A stretch of 64,000 nt of DNA from Glycomyces artemisiae (lineage in GTDB: Bacteria > Actinomycetota > Actinomycetes > Mycobacteriales > Micromonosporaceae): assembly GCF_003002955.1 (NCBI RefSeq), contig NZ_PVTJ01000008.1:124001-188000 (forward strand), in the 5' to 3' direction. Positions within the stretch are counted from its first letter, which is position 1; each line of letters opens with the position of its first letter. The notes under the pieces are model-generated. The model saw only the letters and a list, made by a program, of their open reading frames with translations. It was not told the origin of the DNA and searched no databases. Positions 1-8,209 of the stretch are shown piece after piece. Both the position numbers and the translations under genes were made by a program.

Positions 1-2
1 AC

Positions 3-266
3 AACACGATCGTCCCGGTCTCCTCGCCCGGCTCCTGGCACGAGTACCGGATCTGGATGACCAAGACCAGCGCCACCGACGTGCAGATCCACTACTACCT
101 CGACGGCACGTGGAAGGCCGCGCACACCGGCTCGAACTTCGTCGGCAAGGCCATGAACATCATCATCAACCTCCAGATGGAGGGCTCGTCGGGCTCCTCG
201 GGCCCGAGCGGCGACACGCTCTACCGGGCCCAGAACGTCTACGTGGGCCGCACCAACAACGGCTGA
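3..266 (+). CDS. C-terminal end of a secreted beta-sandwich carbohydrate-active protein (5' end outside window)
   Basis: The reading frame enters from the left edge and ends at TGA 264-266, so only the last 87 codons are visible. The residues (a WHEYRIWMTK stretch, then IHYYLDGTWKAAHTG and IIINLQMEGSSGS) look like the last strands of a concanavalin A-like jelly roll, as found in secreted glycosidases and polysaccharide lyases. The Gly/Ser-rich tail and the pectinesterase just downstream support an extracellular polysaccharide role. The exact family cannot be named from this fragment, and a plain carbohydrate-binding module is also possible. Confidence 0.55.
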   Translation, partial: NTIVPVSSPGSWHEYRIWMTKTSATDVQIHYYLDGTWKAAHTGSNFVGKAMNIIINLQMEGSSGSSGPSGDTLYRAQNVYVGRTNNG

Positions 267-272
267 TCCGCT

Positions 273-304
273 GCCACCCGGGTCTCGGAGGCCCGGGCGG
301 TGGC
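273..304 (+). terminator. Hairpin terminator after the first partial gene
   Basis: GCCACC (273-278) pairs with GGTGGC (299-304), with an inner CGGG/CCCG stem. It starts 7 nt after the stop codon. There is no T-tract, as is usual in actinomycetes. Confidence 0.55.
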
Positions 305-417
305 GCCCTGAGACCGTTTGCCCTACAATCTGAATCGACAACTATCAATGCCTGGATTGCTGAGGAGATTTTCCTCCCGGCATGCTCAGCGACCGGGCGC
401 GTTCCCATGGAGTCGAT

Positions 418-1932
418 ATGCAATCGATTGCCCCAGCGCGCCTTGCGAGCGCGCGCCCGCGGCGCGTCCTCACAGCGGCGCTCGCGCTCCTGCTCGGCGC
501 CGTCCTGGCCGCCACGACCGCCCTGTTCACCGCCGCCAGTGCGCAGGCCTTCGAGACCGGTACCTGGTACAACGTGCAGTCCCGCAGCTCGGGTCTGGTG
601 CTGGGCATCCGTGCGGCGTCGCTCGACAGCGGTGCCGAGCTCGTGCAGTGGTCTGCGAACGGTTCGCAGGACCAGCAGTTCCGCTTCACCGATGTGGGCG
701 GCGGGTATTACAAGATCGAGGTGCGCCATTCGGGCAAGGTCCTCGACGTCGCCTCGGGCTCGACTGCGGACGGTGCGAAGGTCCAGCAGTGGGGCGATGC
801 CGGGAGTGCGAACCAGCAGTGGCGGATCACCGAGTCCGGCGGCTACGCGACGTTCGTGAACCGCGCTTCGGGCAAGGTCCTCGATGTCTGGGAGTGGTCG
901 ACCGCCAACGGCGGCAGGATCTCCCAGTACACGGCCACCGGTGCCACCAACCAGCAGTTCAAGCTCATCCCCGCCGAGGGCGACATCGACGCCGACATCG
1001 TCGTGGCCGCCGACGGCTCCGGCGACTACACCACCGTCCAGGCCGCGGTGAACGCCGCGGCCTCCGGCTCGACGATCCTCATCAAGGCCGGGAACTACAA
1101 GGGCGCGGTCACCGTGCCCTCCTCCAAGACCGGCATCACCTTCGTCGGCGCCACGGGCAACGCCGCCGACGTCGTGATCCACGAGAACCGCTGCGCCAGT
1201 TGCGACAACGGCTCGGGCGGCACGTGGGGGACCAGCGGCAGCGCCTCGGTCCTCCTCCAGGGCGCGAACTTCACCGCCGAGGACCTCACCTTCGCCAACA
1301 CCTACGACGAGGCCGCGAACGGCAGCAGCCAGGCCGTGGCCGTCAAGGTCCAGGGCGACCGGATGGTCTTCGACAACGTGCGGTTCCTCGGCAACCAGGA
1401 CACGCTCCTGACCGACTCGCCCAGCGCCACCACCGTGTCGCGCCAGTACTACCACGACTGCTATGTGGAGGGCGACGTCGACTTCATCTTCGGCCGCGGC
1501 ACCGCCGTGTTCGACGGCTGCACCGTCAAGTCGCTCACCCGCGGCTCGACCACCAACAACGGCTACATCGTCGCGCCGAGCACCGAGATCACCAACCCGT
1601 ACGGGATGCTGTTCTACCAGTGCACCCTGACTTCCAACGCCCCCAGCAACTCCGTGTACCTGGGCCGCCCGTGGCCCGCCGGGGGCTCCACCACCGCGCG
1701 CGGCCAGGTCCTCTACCGCGAGACCTATATCGGCGCGCACATCCGCACGGCCGAGCCGTGGTCCGACATGTCGGGCCTGGCCTGGGAGGACGCGCGCCTG
1801 CGCGAGTACCAGAACACCGGCCCCGGCGCCACGGTCAACGCCAACCGGCCCCAGCTGTCCTCCAGTGAGGCCGCGAACTACGAGATGGCGGACTACCTGC
1901 GCGGCTCCGACGGCTGGAACCCGATCCGCTGA
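418..1932 (+). CDS. Secreted pectinesterase (CE8) with N-terminal ricin-type lectin domain
   Basis: Pectinesterase removes methyl groups from pectin outside the cell. The start at 418 was chosen because GGAG lies 5 nt upstream; an in-frame ATG at 382 has no well-placed ribosome site. The protein is 504 residues: an Arg-rich n-region and hydrophobic signal peptide (about 1-45), a ricin-B/CBM13 beta-trefoil (about 47-185, with repeated GKVLDV and NQQF/NQQW motifs), then a right-handed beta-helix CE8 domain. The family's catalytic signatures are present: QDTL (Asp328), DFIFG (Asp355) and LGRPW (Arg417). The lectin domain probably anchors the enzyme to cell-wall glycans. It is monocistronic, preceded by an A/T-rich stretch at about 320-350 that may hold its promoter. 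Confidence 0.93.
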   Translation: MQSIAPARLASARPRRVLTAALALLLGAVLAATTALFTAASAQAFETGTWYNVQSRSSGLVLGIRAASLDSGAELVQWSANGSQDQQFRFTDVGGGYYKIEVRHSGKVLDVASGSTADGAKVQQWGDAGSANQQWRITESGGYATFVNRASGKVLDVWEWSTANGGRISQYTATGATNQQFKLIPAEGDIDADIVVAADGSGDYTTVQAAVNAAASGSTILIKAGNYKGAVTVPSSKTGITFVGATGNAADVVIHENRCASCDNGSGGTWGTSGSASVLLQGANFTAEDLTFANTYDEAANGSSQAVAVKVQGDRMVFDNVRFLGNQDTLLTDSPSATTVSRQYYHDCYVEGDVDFIFGRGTAVFDGCTVKSLTRGSTTNNGYIVAPSTEITNPYGMLFYQCTLTSNAPSNSVYLGRPWPAGGSTTARGQVLYRETYIGAHIRTAEPWSDMSGLAWEDARLREYQNTGPGATVNANRPQLSSSEAANYEMADYLRGSDGWNPIR

Positions 1933-1957
1933 CCGCGGGTGCGCATTGCCGGACCAC

Positions 1958-1969
1958 TACGATCCGGTG
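1958..1969 (+). promoter_or_regulatory. Leaderless -10 box for the lysE leader ORF
   Basis: TACGAT (1958-1963) is followed by 6 nt and then an ATG at 1970. This is the spacing expected when transcription starts at the start codon. The same TACGAT-N6-ATG arrangement occurs at 19227. No clear -35 is visible. Confidence 0.5.
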
Positions 1970-1999
1970 ATGCGCACCTACCCCTCGCCCCTCCCGTGA
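1970..1999 (+). CDS. 9-codon leader ORF overlapping the LysE start
   Basis: ATG 1970 opens a short frame (MRTYPSPLP) that ends at TGA 1997-1999. This TGA overlaps the GTG start of the LysE gene (GTGA at 1996-1999). The LysE GTG has no Shine-Dalgarno sequence of its own, while the ATG lies exactly behind a leaderless -10. Translation of LysE is therefore probably coupled to this mini-ORF. Whether the peptide itself matters is unknown; its four prolines could slow ribosomes. Confidence 0.4.
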   Translation: MRTYPSPLP

Positions 2000-2607
2000 C
2001 CGCGCTCCTCGCCGGGCTCGCCCTCGGGCTCGCGCTCATCGTGCCGATCGGGGCCCAGAACGTGTTCGTGTTCGGCCAGGGCGTGGCCCTCGGGATGCCG
2101 CGGGCGCTGTGGGCCGTGGCCGGGGCGGGACTGTGCGACACGCTCCTCATCGTCCTCGGCGCGACCGGCGCCTCCGCGCTCCTGGACTCCGTGCCGGGCC
2201 TGCGGCCCGCGATGCTCGCCGCCGGGGCCCTGTTCCTCGCCTACCTCGGCGTGAAGTCCCTGCGCGCCAAGCCCTCCGAACTCGCCGACGAGACCGGCGC
2301 GTGGTCCCCGGCCCGCACGCTGCGCCGCACCGCCGCGGTGTCGCTGCTCAACCCGCACGCCGTGCTCGACACCGTCGGCGTCCTCGGCGCGGCCATCGCC
2401 GCGCAGGCCACCGCCTCCCGCGCGGTCTTCGCCGCCGGGGCCGTCGCGGCCTCCTGGATATGGTTCCTGCTTCTCGCCAGCGCGGCAACGGGACTGCGGA
2501 AGTTCATGACGAAGGAGCGGCGCGTCTGGTTCGACCGCGCCTCCGGGCTGGTCCTCCTCGTCTTCGCCGCCTGGCTCGCCTACGAGTTCGCAAGGCTCCT
2601 GATGTAA
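1996..2607 (+). CDS. LysE-family amino acid exporter
   Basis: This is a 203-residue inner-membrane protein of the LysE/RhtB superfamily, which exports basic or neutral amino acids or related metabolites. The family signature PIGAQNVFVFGQG is near the N-terminus, and about six hydrophobic segments are visible, with a central SLLNPHAVLD motif typical of the second half. The start at GTG 1996 was chosen because it puts the first membrane segment at the N-terminus as in the family and overlaps the upstream leader stop. An upstream in-frame start at 1939 would add a polar extension without a ribosome site. The substrate cannot be deduced. No LysG-type regulator is adjacent. Confidence 0.85.
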   Translation: MTALLAGLALGLALIVPIGAQNVFVFGQGVALGMPRALWAVAGAGLCDTLLIVLGATGASALLDSVPGLRPAMLAAGALFLAYLGVKSLRAKPSELADETGAWSPARTLRRTAAVSLLNPHAVLDTVGVLGAAIAAQATASRAVFAAGAVAASWIWFLLLASAATGLRKFMTKERRVWFDRASGLVLLVFAAWLAYEFARLLM

Positions 2608-2620
2608 GCCTTGGGAGCGA

Positions 2621-2655
2621 TTGACAAAGTTTAGTCTCACAACTTAGTCTTATAT
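2621..2655 (+). promoter_or_regulatory. Promoter and direct-repeat operator of the GH5 cellulase
   Basis: TTGACA (2621-2626), an 18-nt spacer and TAGTCT (2645-2650) form a good sigma-70-type promoter. TTAGTCT occurs twice (2631-2637 and 2644-2650), 13 nt apart, so the second copy covers the -10. CTTAGTCTTA at 2643-2652 differs by one base from CTAAGTCTTA at 46877-46886 in the ROK-controlled sugar operon, suggesting a shared regulator. Confidence 0.55.
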
Positions 2656-2725
2656 CGAGGATTCTCTATGGGTTCCCGCGGCCCCGCACGTCCTCCCGGC
2701 ACACGACGCGGACAGAAGGAGAGCC

Positions 2726-4804
2726 ATGCAAGGCGTCAAGCGACGAACCCGCACATGGATGGCACTGGCAGTGGCCGCCCTCGCCGTCTTCGCGGCAGGG
2801 CTCGGCATCCTCGCCCCCAACGCCGCCTACGCGGCCGAAGGCTGCAAGGTCGACTACAAGATCGCCGCCCAGTGGGGCGGCGGCTTCACCGCCGACGTGA
2901 AGATCACCAACCTCGGCACCGCCGTCAGCTCCTGGAACCTGGTGTGGACGTTCCCCAACGGGCAGCGGGTCACCAACGCCTGGAACGCGACCACCACCAG
3001 CTCCGGCGACACCGTCACCGCCAAGAGCATGAGCTACAACGGCTCCATCCCCACCGACGGCTCGCAATCGTTCGGCTTCAACGGCTCCTGGTCCGGCACC
3101 AACGGCGTCCCCGCCTCGTTCAGCCTCAACGGCACCGTCTGCACCGGCACCCCGACCAACCCCACCACCTCGCCCACCGACGGCCCCACCACCACCCCGC
3201 CGCCCACCGGCGGTGTCAGCGCCATGGAGACCGTCGCGGCCATGCAGCCGGGCTGGAACCTCGGCAACTCCCTCGACTCGGTCGGCACGGACGAGACCGC
3301 CTGGGGCAACCCGCGCATCACCCAGTCCCTCATCCAGAACGTCGCCGCCCAGGGCTACAACAGCATCCGCATCCCCGTCACCTGGGACAACCACCAGTCC
3401 AAGTCCGCGCCTTACACTGTGGAGGACGCCTACCTCGACCGCGTCGAAGAGGTCGTCAACTGGGCGCTCGACGCCGACCTGTACGTCCTCATCAACATCC
3501 ACCACGACTCGTGGATCTGGATGGCGGACATGAACTCCAACCGCACCGTCGTCGAGGCCCGCTACGAGTCCATCTGGACCGCGCTCGCCGACCGCTTCCG
3601 CGACGCCCCGCCCGAGCTGCTGTTCGAGAGCGTCAACGAACCCCAGTTCAACAACGTCGACGACGCCACCGCCTACGCGCTCCTGGACGACCTGAACACC
3701 TCGTTCCACGAGATCGTCCGCGCCTCCGGCGGCGGCAACGCCGACCGCGTCCTGGTCCTGCCGACCCTCCACACCAACGCCGACCAGGGCCGCCTCGACG
3801 CCCTCAGCGACACCATCGCGGCCCTCGACGACCCGAACATCGCCGCGACCATCCACTACTACGGCTTCTGGCCCTTCAGCGTCAACATCGCCGGGTACAC
3901 CAAGTTCAACGACGAGGTGCGCGCCGACCTCGAAGGCTACTTCGACCGCGCCTACAACGAGTTCGTCGCCAACGGCATCCCCGTCCTGATCGGCGAGTAC
4001 GGCCTCCTCGGCTTCGACGCCCACACCGGCACCGTCGAGCAGGGCGAGAAGCTCAAGTTCTTCGAGTACGCCGGGTACTACGCCCGGCAGAAGGGCATCA
4101 CCCTCCAGCTCTGGGACAACGGCCAGCACTTCGACCGCACCGCCTTCCAGTGGAAGGACCCCGAGCTCTTCGCCATGATGAAGGCCGCCTGGACCACCCG
4201 CTCCGGCACCGCCTCCTCCGACCAGATCTACGTGGCCCGCACCGCCGCCGTCGCCGACGTCTCCCTGACCCTCAACCTCAACGGCACCACCTTCCAGGGC
4301 CTGCGGGTCGGCACCACCAACCTCGTGCAAGGCACCGACTACACCGTCTCGGGCTCCACCCTCACCATCAAGGCCAGCAGGCTCACCACCCTCCTCGGCG
4401 ACCGCTCCTACGGCGTCAGAGGCAGCGTCCAAGCGGTCTTCTCCCAAGGCGCGCCATGGCGCATCAGCGTCATCTCCTACGACCAGCCGACCATGTCCGC
4501 CGCGACCGGCGCCTCCGCGTCCTTCGCCATCCCCACCCAGTTCAAGGGCGACCAGCTCGCCACCATGGAGGCCAAGTACGCCGACGGCACCCCCGCCGGC
4601 CCCCAGAACTGGACCTCCTACAAGGAGTTCGCCCGCGCCTTCAGCCCCGACTACGCGGCTGGCACCGTCAGCCTCCCCACCGCGTTCTGGGCGGAAGTCA
4701 ACGACGGCCAGAAGGTCACCCTGACCTTCCACTTCTGGAGCGGCAAGACCGTCACCTACTACGTCACCGAATCCGGCGGCAACGTCACCGGCTCCCTGAC
4801 CTAG
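2726..4804 (+). CDS. Secreted endo-beta-glucanase/xyloglucanase: CBM2 - GH5 - CBM_X2 - CBM46
   Basis: A 692-residue secreted enzyme cutting internal beta-1,4-glucan bonds of cellulose or xyloglucan. Order: signal peptide (1 to about 37), CBM2 (about 38-137, with conserved Trp and paired Cys), a Thr/Pro linker (about 138-165), a GH5 barrel (about 168-495), then an Ig-like CBM_X2 and a terminal CBM46-like domain. The acid/base Glu305 is in SVNEP and the nucleophile Glu424 in IGEYG. A GH5 followed by CBM_X2 and CBM46 is the layout of subfamily 4 enzymes that often act on xyloglucan, so that substrate is possible. The SD AGGAGAG precedes ATG 2726. Regulation by the repeat operator upstream is inferred. 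Confidence 0.92.
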   Translation: MQGVKRRTRTWMALAVAALAVFAAGLGILAPNAAYAAEGCKVDYKIAAQWGGGFTADVKITNLGTAVSSWNLVWTFPNGQRVTNAWNATTTSSGDTVTAKSMSYNGSIPTDGSQSFGFNGSWSGTNGVPASFSLNGTVCTGTPTNPTTSPTDGPTTTPPPTGGVSAMETVAAMQPGWNLGNSLDSVGTDETAWGNPRITQSLIQNVAAQGYNSIRIPVTWDNHQSKSAPYTVEDAYLDRVEEVVNWALDADLYVLINIHHDSWIWMADMNSNRTVVEARYESIWTALADRFRDAPPELLFESVNEPQFNNVDDATAYALLDDLNTSFHEIVRASGGGNADRVLVLPTLHTNADQGRLDALSDTIAALDDPNIAATIHYYGFWPFSVNIAGYTKFNDEVRADLEGYFDRAYNEFVANGIPVLIGEYGLLGFDAHTGTVEQGEKLKFFEYAGYYARQKGITLQLWDNGQHFDRTAFQWKDPELFAMMKAAWTTRSGTASSDQIYVARTAAVADVSLTLNLNGTTFQGLRVGTTNLVQGTDYTVSGSTLTIKASRLTTLLGDRSYGVRGSVQAVFSQGAPWRISVISYDQPTMSAATGASASFAIPTQFKGDQLATMEAKYADGTPAGPQNWTSYKEFARAFSPDYAAGTVSLPTAFWAEVNDGQKVTLTFHFWSGKTVTYYVTESGGNVTGSLT

Positions 4805-4821
4805 CCCGCCTCCGACAGACG

Positions 4822-4853
4822 GACCGGCCCGGCGCGAACGCGCCGGGCCGGTC
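4822..4853. terminator. Strong bidirectional terminator between cellulase and STAND genes
   Basis: A near-perfect GC-rich stem of about 14 bp (4822-4835 with 4840-4853) and a 4-nt loop sits between two convergent genes, 18 nt past the cellulase stop and 9 nt past the STAND stop. Confidence 0.8.
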
Positions 4854-4861
4854 CCGCGCCG

Positions 4862-7096
4862 TCAGTAGCTCCCGATCCCGATATTGCTCGCCCCGCCGGT
4901 GAAGCCGCGCCCGGGGCCGCGATACCGGCCGGAGCGCTGCCGCTCGGTCCAGTAGTCAAGGTTGTGCACCACGGCCTGGCGGTACCGGTGCTCGTAGGGA
5001 AGCAGCCGGTCGCAGTCGGCCAGCAGGCCGCGGAACTCCTGGAGGGCCGTATCGACATCGCCGGTCCGCGCCGTCCACCGGGCGAGGTCGTTGCGGACCG
5101 CGAGTGTGTCGGGGTGGTCGGGCCCGAGCACTTGGAGCTGGTGGGCCAGCACCGACCTCAGCTCAGCGACCGCGGCGGCCCTGTCGCCGGCTTCTCCCCT
5201 CCAGCCCGCGAGGTTCTGGCGGCTGCGCAGCGTGTCGGGATGGTCGGGCCCGAGCACGCGCAGCCGGTCGGTCAGCATCGCCTCGGTGGCGGCCACCGCA
5301 CCCTCGGGGTCCCCGGCGGCGCCTCGCCAGTGGGCGAGATTGTGCCGGACCGCGAGCGTGAACGGATGGTCGGTCTCCAACAGCCGCAGGCAGTCCGTGA
5401 GCAGCTCTTCGTTCTCCTCCGCGGCGGCCGCGGCGTCACCGGAGCGGCCCTTCCAGCGGGCGCGCAGCGAGCGTGCCACGAGCACATCGAAGTGGTCGGC
5501 GCCGAGCACTCGGGTCCGGTCGGCCAACAGCTTCTCGGTCTCCGATATGGCCGTCTCCAGATCCCCGCGCTCGCCCTTCCAGTACAGGAGGCGCTGTCGG
5601 GTGGAAAGGGTGTCGGGGTGGTCGGGCCCCAGTACGCGGGCACGGTCGATGAGGACCGATTCGAAGCCCTCGATCGCGGATTCCACATTGCCGGACTCGC
5701 CCTTCCAGCGGGCGAGCGAGTGGCGGGCGCGGAGCGTGTCCGGGTGGTCCTCGCCCAGATTCCCGCTGACCGGCAGCAGCAGCGCTTCAAAGAACCTCTC
5801 CGCCATCTGCACTTGGCCGTGCTCGCCGAGGCTGTTGCCGGACCTGAACAGCAGCGGATGCGCCCGATCGTGGAACAGCGTCATGCTGGACTGTTCGACC
5901 AGTCGAGCCGCACTGACCAGCAGGGTCGAGGCTGAAGCGGGTGAGCTCTCCAGATCGGGCCAGATCGCCAGCAGGGCGTCCGCCGCGGTAAGCACGCCCG
6001 CGTCGATATCGGCGGTCGAGGCGGATTCGAGCACGGCCCGCTGCACCAGCGCGTGCATCCGCACCAGTGACCCGTCGGTGTCTATCAGGCTCAGGCGGTG
6101 GAGTCGGCTCAGCGCGGTCGGGACCTGGTGCGCTCGGACCGCGCCGCCGCGGGAGCAGAACTCCAGGGCCGGTTCGGTGGAGAAGAGCGAGGCGGGAATC
6201 CCGGTCGGGTCGAGCAGCGCGGCGAGGTGCAGGAGGCTGCTGGCGAGTCCCCAGGGAAGCTGCCGATCGGCCTGTTCGAGCGAGAGCGTCCAGGTCGTGT
6301 TCAGCGGCGAGTGGTAGCCGTCAGGCGAGATCTCCGGACTGAGCTCGGCGAGGGCGATGGTGCGGTCCGCCATCAGTGCGAGGTAGCCCTCGCAGGAGAG
6401 GCCGGGCCGATCGATGATGAACGCCGCCGCCTGTGCGAGCGCGAGCGGCAGTCCGCCGAGGCGCTCGGCCAGGACCGCGGCCCCGGCAGTGCGCCTTGCG
6501 TGGAGTCCGAGCCTGCCGTGCAGATACGCAAGGGACTCTTCAGGGCTGAACAGGCCGATGTCGAGACGGGACCGGCCGTCGCCGTCCAAAGCGGCGTCGC
6601 GGCGCCGTGTGGTGACGATCGTCCGTCCCCGTGGGTGCGCCGGAGGCCAGAGCCCTTGGAGGTCCGCCGGATCGTCGAGGTCGTCGAGCACCACCAGCCA
6701 CCGCGGTGCCCCGGGGCGAGCCAGGAAGTTGAGGAAGGCAACCGCGGCGTGATCGCCCTGTTCCGGCTCGGCGCTGCAGATCTCGACCCCCGCCTGCGCG
6801 AAGGCGGCGGCGATGCCGCTGCGGCTGCTGGCGTTCACCCACATGAGCAGGTCCACTTCGCCCCGCTCCCAGCGGCGCGTCGCGTAGGCCGCCGCCAGTT
6901 GCGTCTTCCCGACGCCGCCCATGCCCGACAAGACTTGGCAGGGCGCGTCCGCTGCGACCAGGTGCTCATCGGCGGCGCGCTCCTGCCGTGATGCCGCCAG
7001 CGGCGGCACCGTGCCGATGCGGTGCGGCCATTGGACCGGGGCGGGGCGCGGGGCGCCCACGACCAGTTCGATCCGGTTGTCGAAAGCTCGGGGCAA
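4862..7096 (-). CDS. NB-ARC/TPR STAND NTPase
   Basis: A 744-residue cytoplasmic signal-transduction ATPase. NB-ARC motifs: P-loop GMGGVGKT (58-65), Walker B LVVLDDLDD (134-142), GRTIVTTRR (157-165) and GGLPLAL (214-220). A winged-helix-like linker follows, then seven 42-residue tetratricopeptide repeats (about 440-725) with LGPDHPDTL signatures, the usual ligand or partner sensor. There is no recognisable N-terminal effector domain: the protein starts only about 55 residues before the P-loop. The start is TTG 7096, with GGAGG 8 nt upstream. It lies 37 nt behind the LacI gene on the same strand, so it is probably co-transcribed. Such proteins serve in regulation or anti-phage defence; the role here is unknown. 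Confidence 0.85.
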   Translation of the reverse strand: MPRAFDNRIELVVGAPRPAPVQWPHRIGTVPPLAASRQERAADEHLVAADAPCQVLSGMGGVGKTQLAAAYATRRWERGEVDLLMWVNASSRSGIAAAFAQAGVEICSAEPEQGDHAAVAFLNFLARPGAPRWLVVLDDLDDPADLQGLWPPAHPRGRTIVTTRRRDAALDGDGRSRLDIGLFSPEESLAYLHGRLGLHARRTAGAAVLAERLGGLPLALAQAAAFIIDRPGLSCEGYLALMADRTIALAELSPEISPDGYHSPLNTTWTLSLEQADRQLPWGLASSLLHLAALLDPTGIPASLFSTEPALEFCSRGGAVRAHQVPTALSRLHRLSLIDTDGSLVRMHALVQRAVLESASTADIDAGVLTAADALLAIWPDLESSPASASTLLVSAARLVEQSSMTLFHDRAHPLLFRSGNSLGEHGQVQMAERFFEALLLPVSGNLGEDHPDTLRARHSLARWKGESGNVESAIEGFESVLIDRARVLGPDHPDTLSTRQRLLYWKGERGDLETAISETEKLLADRTRVLGADHFDVLVARSLRARWKGRSGDAAAAAEENEELLTDCLRLLETDHPFTLAVRHNLAHWRGAAGDPEGAVAATEAMLTDRLRVLGPDHPDTLRSRQNLAGWRGEAGDRAAAVAELRSVLAHQLQVLGPDHPDTLAVRNDLARWTARTGDVDTALQEFRGLLADCDRLLPYEHRYRQAVVHNLDYWTERQRSGRYRGPGRGFTGGASNIGIGSY

Positions 7097-7133
7097 GGCG
7101 GCTACCTCCGGGGGAAGGAAGTACCGATTCTAC

Positions 7134-8129
7134 TCAGGCGGTCGACTCGCGCACTTTCAGTTCGAATGGGGCCGTGTGCTCTTCGGGGGGCCGGGTCGGG
7201 TCCTCCATGCGGGCGGCGATGAGGTCGACGGCTTTTTCGGCCATCCAGCGGTGGTCCGGCGAGACCGACGACAGTGCCGGTGTGGTGTAGGCGGATTCGG
7301 GGATGTCGTCGAAGCCGACCACCCGCACATCCTCGGGGACGCGGAGGCCGAGGTCGGCCAGGCCGCGGATGACGCCCAGCGCCACGGTGTCGGTCACGGC
7401 GACGACGCCGTCGAAGGGGACGCCCGAGGCGTGGAGGCGGCGGACGGCGCGGCGGCCGTCCTCCATCGACATGCCCGAGAGGGCGACCAGGGAGGTGTCG
7501 AGGCCGATGCCATGGGCCGCAAGGCCGTCCACATAGCCCTGGTAGCGGCGCGAGACGACGTGGACGCCTTCGAGGGTCCACCCCGTGACGTTCGCGATCC
7601 TCTTGCAGCCCTGTGCGATCAGGTGCTCGGTGGCGGCGCGGGTGCCCGCCTCGTTCGCCATGCCGACGTGGTCGATGCTGGCGCCGAAGTCGCGTTCGCC
7701 GAGCATGACGATGGGGAAGTCGCCCCAAGAGTGGGCCTGCTCGCGCGGGTCGAGGACCACGGCGCTCAGGATCAGGCCGTCGAACTGGAGCTTGTGGGAC
7801 TGGGCGACCGCCTCGACCTCGCCGGTGTCGCTGCCGCCGGTCTGCTCGATCGCCACGTGGAAGCCGCGCGCCTGCGCCGCCTCGATGACGAGGGCGCCGA
7901 GCATCCCGAAGTACGCCTGGTCGACGCCGGGCACAGCGAGGCCGATGACCCCGGTGCGCCCGGCTTTGAGCGTGCGGGCGTTGACGTTCAGGCGGTACCC
8001 GGACTGCTGGATCGCATCGAGGACGCGCAGCCGGACCGGCTCGGAGACCCCGGCCCGGTTGTTGACCACGTTGGACACGGTCATCTTCGACACGCCGGCC
8101 AGGCGCGCCACGTCGCTCATCGTCACCAT
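7134..8129 (-). CDS. LacI-family repressor of the arabinofuranosidase gene
   Basis: A 331-residue LacI/GalR regulator. The N-terminal helix-turn-helix (MSDVARLAGVSKMTVSNVVN, residues about 4-23) and hinge helix are followed by a type-1 periplasmic-binding-protein fold for a sugar ligand. It lies 80 nt downstream of the GH51 gene on the same strand. The likely operator TTTA-TCGG-TAAA lies upstream of GH51 at 9791-9802, so it probably represses GH51 until arabinose or an arabino-oligosaccharide binds. GGAAGG lies 11 nt before ATG 8129; ATG 8120 is an alternative start. Confidence 0.92.
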   Translation of the reverse strand: MVTMSDVARLAGVSKMTVSNVVNNRAGVSEPVRLRVLDAIQQSGYRLNVNARTLKAGRTGVIGLAVPGVDQAYFGMLGALVIEAAQARGFHVAIEQTGGSDTGEVEAVAQSHKLQFDGLILSAVVLDPREQAHSWGDFPIVMLGERDFGASIDHVGMANEAGTRAATEHLIAQGCKRIANVTGWTLEGVHVVSRRYQGYVDGLAAHGIGLDTSLVALSGMSMEDGRRAVRRLHASGVPFDGVVAVTDTVALGVIRGLADLGLRVPEDVRVVGFDDIPESAYTTPALSSVSPDHRWMAEKAVDLIAARMEDPTRPPEEHTAPFELKVRESTA

Positions 8130-8209
8130 CTCGGGTACCGCCTTCCAGACTCGACGACCCTCCTATGTTCTCACCCTAATGCGGGGGCGCGACTACGCCG
8201 TGTCCCCGC

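Noticed and set aside
2666..4732. A 688-codon minus-strand frame across the cellulase
   Set aside because: It is antisense to a clear CBM2-GH5 gene and is composed of Gly, Val, Asp and Glu runs without motifs.
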